Below are positions 1 to 7,711 of a DNA stretch of 20,147 nt, piece by piece. Source of the DNA: Lachnospiraceae bacterium (GTDB lineage: Bacteria > Bacillota > Clostridia > Lachnospirales > Lachnospiraceae); contig JAJPYH010000043.1 of assembly GCA_021205045.1 (NCBI GenBank), positions 1 to 20,147 of the forward strand, written 5' to 3'. The translations under genes and the position numbers were made by a program. Positions within the stretch are counted from its first letter, which is position 1, and each line of letters starts with the position of its first letter. A model generated the notes under the pieces. It was not told where the DNA came from. It saw only the letters and a list, made by a program, of their open reading frames with translations, and ran no database searches.

Positions 1-902
1 ATCTGCGCGCTCTCCAGCCTGCCGGTGGCATTCAGACAGGGACCGATCAGAAAGCCCAGATGATAAGTGGAAATCTTCTTATTATAAAGCTCATACACGA
101 TCATCAAAGCCTTCAGGCCCACAGGAGGCCTGCGGTTGAGCCTTTTCAGACCCTGCTTTAAGATAACGCGGTTTTCATCCACCAGATCCATCACATCACA
201 GACGGTGGCCAGGGCTGCATACACAGTCATCTCCCCGATCAGAGGATGATCCCTTCCCAGCAGAAGCTGACACAGTTTCCAGGCTGTCACCGCCCCGCAG
301 ATGCCTTTGAAGGGATAGGTATCCTCCGCTCTCTTCACATCCACCACCGCGTCCGCCGGGGGAAGCAGCTCTTTTTTCACTCCGTCCTCTTCCGTAAAAG
401 GAACCTCATGGTGGTCTGTGACAATCACCGTCATTCCCTGTTCCTTCGCGTAGCGGATCTCTTCCGCCGCCGCAATCCCGTTGTCGCAGGTCAGAATGGT
501 GTCTATCCCGGCCTCCAGAGCTTCCTCGATCATGTGAATATTCAGTCCATAACCATCCAGGATACGGTGGGGCAGTCTGTCGTCCACCTCCGCTCCCATC
601 TCCGTCAGACACTTTTTCAGAATATGAGCGGCGCAGATGCCGTCACAGTCATAATCACCGATGACCCGGATTTTTTTCTTCTCCGCAATTTTGCTGCGGA
701 GAATATCCGCGGCCTTCTGTCCGTCAAGCAGCAGCTCAGGCGCATGCAGGCTCTCCGGCTCCTCCCCCAGATACTGCTGCGCCGTTTCCACGTCCCTGAC
801 GCCGCGGTTGATGAGAATCTGGGCAAGAGACTGGCTGATGTGACAGCTTCTGACCAGTCCCGCCACATCACCCTTTTTATTTTTTAAAAACCATTTTTCC
901 AT
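1..902 (-). CDS. recJ: Single-stranded-DNA-specific exonuclease RecJ (N-terminal 300 residues; C-terminus outside window)
   Basis: RecJ is a 5'-3' single-strand DNA exonuclease acting in recombinational repair and mismatch repair; it is a DHH-family, Mn-dependent phosphoesterase. Translating the minus strand from the ATG at 902 gives an open frame to the window edge. The family motifs appear in order: DYDCDG at about residues 83-88, TCDNGIA at 138-144, VTDHHE at 161-166, a GICGAVTAWKL segment, and GPCLNATGRL near residue 288. These match the RecJ pattern DYDxDG / DHH / GPRxNAxGR. An AGGAAA ribosome site precedes the start. The DHHA1 and OB-fold parts lie beyond position 1. The PPase gene upstream ends 73 nt before this start, with no terminator visible between them, so cotranscription is likely. 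Small departures from the consensus (C for A in DYDxDG, C for R in GPR) do not remove metal ligands. Confidence 0.93.
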   Translation of the reverse strand, partial: MEKWFLKNKKGDVAGLVRSCHISQSLAQILINRGVRDVETAQQYLGEEPESLHAPELLLDGQKAADILRSKIAEKKKIRVIGDYDCDGICAAHILKKCLTEMGAEVDDRLPHRILDGYGLNIHMIEEALEAGIDTILTCDNGIAAAEEIRYAKEQGMTVIVTDHHEVPFTEEDGVKKELLPPADAVVDVKRAEDTYPFKGICGAVTAWKLCQLLLGRDHPLIGEMTVYAALATVCDVMDLVDENRVILKQGLKRLNRRPPVGLKALMIVYELYNKKISTYHLGFLIGPCLNATGRLESAQ

Positions 903-975
903 TTTTTATTTCCTGTCGTCTGATGTTTTTTCGTATGCTGTATGTATTCGCTGAACAGAAATCATTCGCTGGGTA

Positions 976-2643
976 TCAGGTCTCATGAATGGCATTGATC
1001 AGCGCCGGAATCATCTGCTTTTTGCGGGAAACCACGCCGGGCAGCTCACAGCTGCCGCCGTCTGTCTCCACTCCAAAGGCCTTGTGCACAAGCTCACCGC
1101 TGCCATTTCCCACACAAAGGAGCGTGGTGGACTCGCCAATAATATTGGTGAGCATGAAAAACAGCATGGAAATATTGTTCTTGCCGATATTTTCCTCCAT
1201 GTAGGGCAGAACCTTCCTGCCCACCACCTCCAGCACGTCGCTGTTCATGGCTGTGATCTGCGCCACTCCAAAGGAAACCTCTCCGGCGGTAAATTTCTTG
1301 AAATCCTGGTAGAAAATTTCCTCCGCAGACTTCTCCGCCACGTCGCTGCCGGCGGTAAACATGTCGTTGGCATAGCTCTCCACGTTGACCCCGGCGATGT
1401 CCGCCAGATAGTAAGCTATATTTTCATCCAGCTTCGTGCAGGTGGGTGAGCGGAACATGAGTGTATCCGAAATAATGGCTGAGAGCAGGAGCCCCGCAAT
1501 CTGGGGAGTGATCTCCTGACGGGCCTCATGGTACATCTGGGTGATGATGGTGGCCGTGCATCCCACCGGCTGATTACGGAAATAAATCGGAGAAAGCGTC
1601 TCGATGGAACCGATCCGGTGATGATCGATGATCTCTAAGATCTCCGCGTCCCTGATATCGTCCACTGCCTGGGATTCCTCATTGTGATCCACTAAAATCA
1701 CCTGCTTTTTGCGGGTATTGATCAGGTTTCTGCGGGAAACCGTGCCCTTGCAGCGGCCCTGAGAATCAATCACAGGGAAATCCCTCAGACGGGTGCCTCC
1801 CATGACCTCCTTGATCTTGGTCAGATAATCTCTGGTGGTAAAGGTAATCAGATTTTCCGTTCTCATCAGGAATCGGGCCGGGGTGGCCAGATTGATGAGT
1901 CTGGCGATGGAATAGGTATCCATGGGAGTGGTGATCACCAGACAGCCCTTTTCCCTTGCCTGCTCCGCTACCTTTTCGGAAATGCCGCTGTCACAGCTGA
2001 TCACCAGACATTCCGCCCCGGCGTCCAGAGCTGCCAGCTGGGCCTCCTCCCGATCCGCCAGCACCACCAGATCCCCCGGACTGGTCCGCTCCGAAATCTG
2101 TTCCTCATTGCCTGCGCCAATGAGAACCTTGCCTCCGGTAAAACGATCGGTGCCGTTTCCCACCACAATTTTGCCCTGCAGCGTCTTTTCAATGCTGCTA
2201 AAGAGCGTCTTTGCCCGGGAAAGGGGCATCTGATCCTCCGGATTCATAAAATACCGGGCTATATCTCCCACGGTAATCAGGCCCTCCAGGTGCTGCTCCG
2301 TGTCTGTAAAGGGCATGGTGACCGCGTTATTCTCCGCCAGAATATCCCACAGCTCCATGACGGTAATATCCGGCGGCACATAGGGGTGCGTATGAATCTC
2401 CATATCCCGGGCCTGACAGCCCACCCCCAGCATGTAGCCCGGCGTCTCCGCATGAAATGCCTTCAGTACAAACTCCGTCTCCTTATTCATGTGTCCTGCC
2501 CGCTTCGGCACATAGACCCAGTCATCAGGAGCCGTTCGATTCTTTAACTCCGCGTAAGCGATGGCAGAACAGACAGAATCCGTGTCCGGATTTTTGTGTC
2601 CTACCACATAAATGCGCTTTCCTTCACTCATGATATTCCCCAT
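976..2643 (-). CDS. Family II (Mn-dependent) inorganic pyrophosphatase with CBS and DRTGG regulatory insert
   Basis: This enzyme hydrolyses pyrophosphate to phosphate in the cytoplasm and pulls biosynthetic reactions forward. The 555-residue frame shows the family II catalytic set: GHKNPDTDS at 15-23, VDHNE near 316, IIDHHRIG near 340, PVGCTATII, AIISDT and the C-terminal SRKKQ of the DHHA2 domain. Inserted into the DHH domain are a CBS motif (about 95-133), a DRTGG-like segment (about 190-255) and a second CBS motif (about 268-310). The length and order fit the CBS-DRTGG pyrophosphatases known from clostridia, where adenine nucleotides and diadenosine polyphosphates bind the insert; regulation here is inferred from that. 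The ATG at 2643 is the longest start; the ATG at 2631 has a GGGGAA just upstream and may be the real one. It is probably cotranscribed with the kinase-like gene 106 nt upstream. Confidence 0.93.
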   Translation of the reverse strand: MGNIMSEGKRIYVVGHKNPDTDSVCSAIAYAELKNRTAPDDWVYVPKRAGHMNKETEFVLKAFHAETPGYMLGVGCQARDMEIHTHPYVPPDITVMELWDILAENNAVTMPFTDTEQHLEGLITVGDIARYFMNPEDQMPLSRAKTLFSSIEKTLQGKIVVGNGTDRFTGGKVLIGAGNEEQISERTSPGDLVVLADREEAQLAALDAGAECLVISCDSGISEKVAEQAREKGCLVITTPMDTYSIARLINLATPARFLMRTENLITFTTRDYLTKIKEVMGGTRLRDFPVIDSQGRCKGTVSRRNLINTRKKQVILVDHNEESQAVDDIRDAEILEIIDHHRIGSIETLSPIYFRNQPVGCTATIITQMYHEARQEITPQIAGLLLSAIISDTLMFRSPTCTKLDENIAYYLADIAGVNVESYANDMFTAGSDVAEKSAEEIFYQDFKKFTAGEVSFGVAQITAMNSDVLEVVGRKVLPYMEENIGKNNISMLFFMLTNIIGESTTLLCVGNGSGELVHKAFGVETDGGSCELPGVVSRKKQMIPALINAIHET

Positions 2644-2749
2644 TCCGCCGCCCCGGATCTGTATTCCCGGTCATCAGAACATCCAACCTTACAGATAAAA
2701 TTACTCTCTGCCCGGTGGCGCTCAGCCCCTGATCAGAGACGGCTAAAAA

Positions 2750-3391
2750 CTACTCTTTGCAGCTGTCCCACCCAAGGCACAGCTCCATCTGATGCACAAT
2801 GGTGTCAACACAGCCCTGATATCCCAGTTTGCTGCTGTCAATACACAGATCGTAATTGCGCGCATCCGTCCAGATCTGCCCGGTATAATATTTGTAATAG
2901 CTGCCCCGACGCCTGTCCACCTTTTCCATATATTTGGAAACGTCCTTCAGATGCAGGTCAGAGCGGATGGACCAGGCTCTCTCCACACGCTTATCCTCCG
3001 GCGCATGGATAAAGACCCGCAGCACGTTAGGAAAGTCCTTCAGCACAAAATCCGCGCACCGCCCGATGATGACGCAGCTCTCCTCCGAGGCCACCGCCTT
3101 GATCAGCTTCGCCTGATAATGAAAAAGCTTCTCGCTGGTAACCGCCTCATCCAGATCACGGGGACTTTTCTCGCTGTCGTACACATTTTTGGCCAGACCA
3201 AACAAAAGGCTGGGGCGGGCCTTCTCATCCGCCTTCTCCAGCTCTTTCTCATCGATCCCTCTCTCTCCGCAGACCATACTCAGAAGCTCTTTATCGTAAT
3301 AGTCAATCCCCAGCTGCTCCGCCAGCATCCGGCCCACAACGCTGCCTCCGCTGCCATACTGCCTGGCGATCGTAATCGCTACTTTTTGCAT
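2750..3391 (-). CDS. Cytidylate kinase-like family protein
   Basis: A 213-residue cytoplasmic protein of the cytidylate kinase-like P-loop family (AAA_26 type). The N-terminus VAITIARQYGSGGSVVGRML places a GSGG phosphate-binding loop after the first beta strand, followed by LGIDYYDKELL, typical of this family. Further on come CVIIGRCADFVL and LRVFIHAPEDKRVERA, which resemble the nucleotide-binding core and lid of cytidylate kinases. The true substrate of this family is not established, and it should not be called cmk. The start at 3391 was chosen over an upstream ATG at 3427 because GGAGGAA lies seven bases before it and homologous proteins begin just before the ITI(A/S)RQ motif. A plausible promoter lies at 3418-3446. 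The pyrophosphatase follows on the same strand after 106 nt. Confidence 0.82.
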   Translation of the reverse strand: MQKVAITIARQYGSGGSVVGRMLAEQLGIDYYDKELLSMVCGERGIDEKELEKADEKARPSLLFGLAKNVYDSEKSPRDLDEAVTSEKLFHYQAKLIKAVASEESCVIIGRCADFVLKDFPNVLRVFIHAPEDKRVERAWSIRSDLHLKDVSKYMEKVDRRRGSYYKYYTGQIWTDARNYDLCIDSSKLGYQGCVDTIVHQMELCLGWDSCKE

Positions 3392-3417
3392 CGGACATTT
3401 CCTCCAGGTTTTTCTTA

Positions 3418-3446
3418 ATAGTAGCACGAAAAAAAGGATAATTCAA
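3418..3446 (-). promoter_or_regulatory. Candidate sigma-A promoter for the kinase-like/PPase/recJ run
   Basis: On the minus strand TTGAAT (3446-3441), a 17-nt spacer and TACTAT (3423-3418) lie about 25 nt upstream of the start at 3391. Each hexamer matches four of six consensus bases and the spacing is ideal. Predicted only. Confidence 0.5.
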
Positions 3447-3492
3447 GTGGCGCCGCGGGGAAAACAATCAGCCGACAGTTTTCCGGAATCAA

Positions 3493-3525
3493 AACCCCGT
3501 TCGCTTTCAAAAAACGAACAGGGTT
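3493..3525 (-). terminator. Stem-loop, probable terminator after the lipoprotein gene
   Basis: Two 11-nt arms (3493-3503 and 3515-3525) pair with one mismatch around an 11-nt loop. Read on the minus strand the hairpin is followed by a short TTTT then GATTCC, about 83 nt after the lipoprotein stop. The weak T-tract lowers confidence. The whole gap 3428-3607 holds nothing else that I recognise apart from the promoter at 3418-3446. Confidence 0.5.
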
Positions 3526-3607
3526 CGGCTGATATCAGAATATGGGAAACAATTTTATGTCGTTTTCAGATTTACAGGGACTTTCCTTTCGTAATCCGGC
3601 CTTTCCT

Positions 3608-5869
3608 TTACATAGGATTCTCAACCTCATAATCAGACCATTCTGACACAGCGAAGGCTCCTGTCAGATCCGCTACTGCACTGTACTGGTCAACAGTAAT
3701 CGTGACGCTACCCGTTCCGCTGACATACACCGTGCCGTCGCTGCCCAGGACAGTCACGGTATTGCCGCTTTCGTCCACAATCGTCCCAGCGCAGGCAAGG
3801 CTTGTCAGGGAACTGTCTCCCGTCACCACCCAGGTACTGTCGGAGCTGATATACAGGCTGCAGTAACCGTCGCCGCCATTGCCCGCATATGTCTCATCAT
3901 TGACAACTGCGCCGGTGAGAGTGCTGCCGTCAGTGATGTAGAAATCCAGGGTGCTGATACTGTCCCAGATCACATCTCCTTCCATCGTCTGACTGATGGC
4001 AGTAAAGCTGCACTGAGCGCCGTTGCTGCCGCTGCTGCCCCAGCCCCGCTCATTGTCATTGCCGGTGCAGCGCAGGAAAAATTCACTGTCTGCCGCATAA
4101 GTGATATCCACGCCGGAGAGAATAAAGGTTGACTCCGTATTGGTAGTATAGAACATACCGCCGTTGAGCGCGGTCAGACTGCCGCCCACCATTTCAAAGG
4201 TGGAGTTGTCCACCTCCGAATCGCCGGACATGCTCTGATACAGAATTACATTCCAGGTACAGTCGTTCTGAGTGTCATCGCTCATATTTCCCGTCAGATC
4301 GGTATCAAACAGGCGCAGAGTATTGAGTCCCTCAATACACACAGCCTCAGAGCCTGTGGCAGCGGCTGTAATGTCATGAACCACGATGTCCGCCGTACAA
4401 TAGATGGCAGGGGAACCTACACCGTTGGAAGTATAGGTGCCGCCATCCACCACCATGGTGCCGCCGCCCCTGTCAGAGCGGATCGCCGCGGCGGATTCTC
4501 CATTGGTCTCCACTGTCAGGTTCCAGGCATAAAGGGTGCCGCCGCCTGCGGCATGAATACCGCCGGAGGTATCCTGACTGGTAGTGATCGTTGTATCAGA
4601 TACATAGACTACACTGTCGCCGTATGAAAAGACGCCCGCACCGCCGGCCGCGTCGGTCTCAATAACAGCGTTATCAATATAAGCAACGCCGTCTGCGGTC
4701 AGAATAGCCGCCCCGACGCCATAAAAGCTGGAATTGTCTCCGCCGGTACTGTTCCGGGAATTTCTTGTAACCGAGATATTCCGCAGCATGACAGTGGCGC
4801 CCCCTGAAATCAGAATCGCGTTCTCATCCGTACCCTCTGATACATAGGTTTCTCCCTCCGCCGTCGTGTCAGAGCTGTACTCAGTCACAGCCGTATATTC
4901 CGTCTGCGCCAAGGACTGGTCCATACCGCCTTCTCCGCCTCTGCTGCTCTGCCCATCCATGGTACCGCCAAAGCTCAGCAAGGTGATGGTCTCCGCGTAG
5001 CCTTTCTCATCAAAGGTGACAGACACAATATCTCCCTCGGAAATATCCTCCAGCGTGATGGTCTCCGCGGCCATCTCCTTATCTGTCATATCCGGCATTT
5101 CCCTTCCGTCCGGCGTTTCGCTATCAGCGCCTGTACCGCCGCCCGGCATTTCAGGCGCTGTATCGTCTGTTCCGTCAGGGGCTTCCCCTCCGCCTGCTCC
5201 ACTGCCGTCTGGCATCTCAGGTGTTTCCCCATTCCTTCCTTCCGGCGTTTCGCCATCAGCACCTGTACCATCGCCGTCAGGCATCTCAGACACTCCGCCA
5301 TTCCTTCCTTCCGGCGCTTCGCCGCTGCCTGTTCCTTCACCGTCAGGCATCTCAGCCGCTTCCCCGTTCGTTCCGTCCGGCCCCGTGCCGCCGTTTCCCC
5401 CATTGAAAGCTGCTCCTCCGTTCCCGCCGTCAGGAGCCCCGCCGCTGCCGAAGCTCATGCTCTCAATCACCGTGTCGGTCTTCAGCTGGATAGCTACCTC
5501 CTGACCGGTCAGCGTCAGGCTGACGCTCGTCTGCCCTCCGCCAGGTATGTCATCCGGCTGTGATCCCTCTGCCGAATTTCCCTCAGTCCGGGCGGACGTC
5601 TCCTCAACACTGACACTTCCCGAAGCTTCGTCCGTTTGGGCAGCATCCTCTTCACCTGTATCTTCATCCGATGTTTCTATCGTTCCCAGCTTAATGGTCA
5701 GGATATCATCCCCCACCGCGCTGACCTCTCCGTATACAATTCCTTCATACTCCACCACATCCACAGTCTCGGCTTCTTCCTGTGTATCCGTACTCCCGGA
5801 ACAGCCCGCAAGGCCTGATGCGGTCAGCGCAAGGCTCAATAAAATTGCCAGGTATTTTCTCTTCATCAT
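3608..5869 (-). CDS. Secreted lipoprotein with Gly/Met-Pro-Asp-Gly repeats and predicted beta-helix domain
   Basis: A 753-residue surface lipoprotein. Residues 1-23 form a lipoprotein signal (MMKRK, hydrophobic stretch, lipobox LAGC with C23), so the mature protein should be lipid-anchored outside the membrane. Residues 41-62 (GIVYGEVSAVGDDILTIKLG) and 268-298 (ITLEDISEGDIVSVTF...) look like two halves of a small beta-barrel resembling DUF5666. Between them lies an acidic linker and a Gly-rich repeat block at about 145-260 built on an EMPDG core. From about 345 to 735 there are repeated short beta-strand segments (GGATVMLRNISVTR, GVAYIDNAVIETD, SVVYVSDTTITT, GTLYAWNLTVETN) with regularly spaced Thr/Asn/Gly, as in right-handed beta-helix carbohydrate-binding proteins. 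Function is not known; an adhesin or polysaccharide-binding role is inference. It appears monocistronic, between a terminator upstream (6012-6045) and a stem-loop downstream. GGAGAGGA precedes the start. Confidence 0.85.
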   Translation of the reverse strand: MMKRKYLAILLSLALTASGLAGCSGSTDTQEEAETVDVVEYEGIVYGEVSAVGDDILTIKLGTIETSDEDTGEEDAAQTDEASGSVSVEETSARTEGNSAEGSQPDDIPGGGQTSVSLTLTGQEVAIQLKTDTVIESMSFGSGGAPDGGNGGAAFNGGNGGTGPDGTNGEAAEMPDGEGTGSGEAPEGRNGGVSEMPDGDGTGADGETPEGRNGETPEMPDGSGAGGGEAPDGTDDTAPEMPGGGTGADSETPDGREMPDMTDKEMAAETITLEDISEGDIVSVTFDEKGYAETITLLSFGGTMDGQSSRGGEGGMDQSLAQTEYTAVTEYSSDTTAEGETYVSEGTDENAILISGGATVMLRNISVTRNSRNSTGGDNSSFYGVGAAILTADGVAYIDNAVIETDAAGGAGVFSYGDSVVYVSDTTITTSQDTSGGIHAAGGGTLYAWNLTVETNGESAAAIRSDRGGGTMVVDGGTYTSNGVGSPAIYCTADIVVHDITAAATGSEAVCIEGLNTLRLFDTDLTGNMSDDTQNDCTWNVILYQSMSGDSEVDNSTFEMVGGSLTALNGGMFYTTNTESTFILSGVDITYAADSEFFLRCTGNDNERGWGSSGSNGAQCSFTAISQTMEGDVIWDSISTLDFYITDGSTLTGAVVNDETYAGNGGDGYCSLYISSDSTWVVTGDSSLTSLACAGTIVDESGNTVTVLGSDGTVYVSGTGSVTITVDQYSAVADLTGAFAVSEWSDYEVENPM
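5090..5437 (-). repeat. Imperfect tandem repeat encoding 22-23-residue Gly/Pro/Asp-rich units
   Basis: The lipoprotein's residues of about 145-260 hold four to five diverged copies of a unit of the form GE(A/T)P(E/D)GRNG..(E/P)EMPDGxGxG. The unit length is close to 66-69 bp. The last copy is shortened to ETPDGREMPDM. The G/C-rich triplets also create long open frames on the opposite strand and in another frame of the same strand, which are shadows. Confidence 0.85.
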
Positions 5870-6011
5870 GATCCGATTATCCTCTCCAGACTTTTGTAGT
5901 TAGCTGGTATCATTGTATGGAATACATGTGATAAAATCATAAATAACCTGTGAAGATTCTGTGATCATATTATTTACGGAACCATGAAAATAAAACCCTG
6001 TCAGAAAAACC

Positions 6012-6045
6012 AAAAAAGGGCCCTTCCTGAATATCGGAAAGGCCC
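6012..6045 (-). terminator. Intrinsic terminator of the DUF1538/PII-like unit
   Basis: Arms 6018-6027 and 6036-6045 pair over 10 bp with one mismatch around an 8-nt loop. On the minus strand the GGGCCC-ended stem is followed directly by six T. It lies about 50 nt after the PII-like stop codon. The rest of the gap down to the lipoprotein start (5870-6011) is A+T-rich; I see no convincing promoter for the lipoprotein gene in it. Confidence 0.88.
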
Positions 6046-6096
6046 GGCCATACCCGCGGGTATATATAGGGAACGACAAAAACATGCGCCCCTCAC

Positions 6097-6792
6097 TTAT
6101 TTCTGTATTCCCATGACCTCGTCCACCGGCAGAGACACCACCACAGCCTTCGCCTCGGAACGGATACCCCACTTCTCAGACACAGCCTGCATGACGTCAA
6201 GCTTGATTGACCTGGGGATGATCAGGGATATCATCGCCTGTTCCTCCTGCAGGCTGATGCCCAGAAAGCTCATGGCCTTCTCCGAACCCTGCCGCCTGCA
6301 TTTCATAACGGTGCCGCCATAAGCGCCCGCCTCCCTGGCAGTAGCTACAATATCACTGCTGTAGCCCTGATTGGCAATGATCAGAACCATGGTGTTCTCA
6401 TATTCTCTTTTTTCGACGGTCTGTGTGTTCTCCATAGCTTCCTTTCCGAGCCTTCCCTCATTCAGCTTTTTCACCAGAAAGGACTGGGTTCCGTTCACCG
6501 GAATGGTAAACGCGATTCCCGTTCCTCTGTCCTTTAATCTCAGCTCCGCGCTCATCCTGCCAAAAACCTCCGATACCATCGGACGCGGAACCACGGCAAA
6601 GGTAAGAATTCTGATATTATCGCTAAGGCCCATGATTTTCAGAATTTCCGATTTGACTGTCCCGATTCCGCGGACCTGATAGGCAATGGGAAGTCCGGCC
6701 TCCTCCAGCACCTTTTCGATCATTTTTTGCCTTGAGGTATCCGTGATGGTCACCAGCATACGCAGAGGCACGCTTTTTTTCTGTTCTTCCAT
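6097..6792 (-). CDS. Tandem PII-like regulator (two nitrogen-regulator PII-like domains)
   Basis: A 231-residue soluble protein made of two halves, each about the size of a PII (GlnB/GlnK) subunit. Half one, about 10-103 (LRMLVTITDTSRQKMIEKVL ... FTIPVNG), and half two, about 132-226 (NTMVLIIANQGYSSDIVATA ... VVSLPVDEVM), both follow the PII order: strand, helix over xxKxxxIxxxL, a variable T-loop region, then a second beta-alpha-beta with a VVxxP-like end. PII proteins sense nucleotides and metabolites and gate transporters or enzymes. It starts 5 nt after the DUF1538 stop, with GAGGAGG overlapping the end of that gene, so the two are translationally linked and the DUF1538 membrane protein is the obvious candidate partner (inference). 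Canonical T-loop tyrosine and ATP-site residues are not evident, so the ligand is unknown. Confidence 0.72.
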   Translation of the reverse strand: MEEQKKSVPLRMLVTITDTSRQKMIEKVLEEAGLPIAYQVRGIGTVKSEILKIMGLSDNIRILTFAVVPRPMVSEVFGRMSAELRLKDRGTGIAFTIPVNGTQSFLVKKLNEGRLGKEAMENTQTVEKREYENTMVLIIANQGYSSDIVATAREAGAYGGTVMKCRRQGSEKAMSFLGISLQEEQAMISLIIPRSIKLDVMQAVSEKWGIRSEAKAVVVSLPVDEVMGIQK

Positions 6793-6797
6793 GATGA

Positions 6798-7625
6798 TCA
6801 GTCCTCCTCAATCTCAATGATCAGGTCGTCCTCATCGACAACCACCACCACACTTCCGGTCTCCCGTTTCAGCCGGCTCTCATACATCACGCCCATGATC
6901 AGAACCGCGATGATAGGCGCCATAGCCACCAACGCGATGACGCCGAAGGCATCGGTCATAATATTGCCTCCCACTCCCGTGCAGGCGCCTATGGCCATGG
7001 GCAGCAGGAAGGTACTGGTCATGGGGCCGCTGGCCACACCGCCGGCATCGAAAGCGATACCCACAAAAATGGGCTGTACGAACTGACACAAAATCAGCGC
7101 AATCAGGTAGCCTGGTATGATGATCCAGTAAATATCCAGCCCCGTCAGAATCCGCAGCATGGAAAGCAGCACAGCGGCAGACACACCGATGGACAGGCAG
7201 GTATTCATGGCCCTGGCGGTAATGGTACCGCTGGTCACGTCCTCCACCTGTTTATTCAAAATCTGTACCGCCGGCTCCGCCTTGACAATATAATAGCCGA
7301 TCAGAGCCCCCACCGGCAGAAGAATCCACTTCCAGGTCTCCGTAGCCAGCTGCTGTCCCAAAAGGGTTCCCACCGGGGCAAAGCCCACATTTACTCCGGT
7401 CAGAAACAGCGTAGTGCCAAGCAGGGTATAGAGAAAGCCCACTAAGATTCGCAGAACCTGAAGCCTTTTAAAGTTTTTGGTCAACAGCTGAAAAACAACG
7501 AACACCCCGAACACCGGGATCAGAATGGTGATCACTTCCTTAAAATAGGAGGGGATCATGACAGCAAATTCCAGCATTACCTCCTGCAGCGTAGTCAATG
7601 TGGAAATATCGACGCTGGACACCAC
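6798..7625 (-). CDS. DUF1538 C-terminal repeat (third frame of the broken gene)
   Basis: A 275-residue open frame starting at a GTG (7625) and ending GAGGAC-TGA just before the PII-like gene. It holds a whole second DUF1538 repeat: hydrophobic segments, the IAFDAGGVASGPMT signature near residue 194, and TDAFGVIALVAMAPIIAVLI, ending in an acidic cytoplasmic tail (VVVVVDEDDLIIEIEED). The GTG has no clear ribosome site and the frame joins the upstream repeat exactly if one T is removed at 7643-7649. I therefore read it as part of one protein rather than an independent gene, although DUF1538 proteins of single-repeat size do exist and independent translation is possible. Confidence 0.7.
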   Translation of the reverse strand: MVSSVDISTLTTLQEVMLEFAVMIPSYFKEVITILIPVFGVFVVFQLLTKNFKRLQVLRILVGFLYTLLGTTLFLTGVNVGFAPVGTLLGQQLATETWKWILLPVGALIGYYIVKAEPAVQILNKQVEDVTSGTITARAMNTCLSIGVSAAVLLSMLRILTGLDIYWIIIPGYLIALILCQFVQPIFVGIAFDAGGVASGPMTSTFLLPMAIGACTGVGGNIMTDAFGVIALVAMAPIIAVLIMGVMYESRLKRETGSVVVVVDEDDLIIEIEED

Positions 7626-7711
7626 AGCGGAATCCGGCTGATAAAAAAATACCCAGCAGCAGCACCATCAGGATAGGGCCAACACTGCACAGACTTACCA
7701 GACCAAAGCTG

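Noticed and set aside
246..887. 213-residue plus-strand open frame opposite recJ
   Set aside because: Shadow of recJ, which shows all expected catalytic motifs on the minus strand.
5090..5437. CRISPR-like array
   Set aside because: The repetition is codon-phased, diverged and has no unique spacers; it is a protein repeat.
5016..5504. Plus-strand 162-residue Pro/Ser-rich open frame, with further open frames at 5086-5403 and 5221-5406
   Set aside because: Antisense and out-of-frame shadows of the G/C-rich repeat block in the lipoprotein; no ribosome site, and the composition is just the complement of Gly/Asp/Glu codons.
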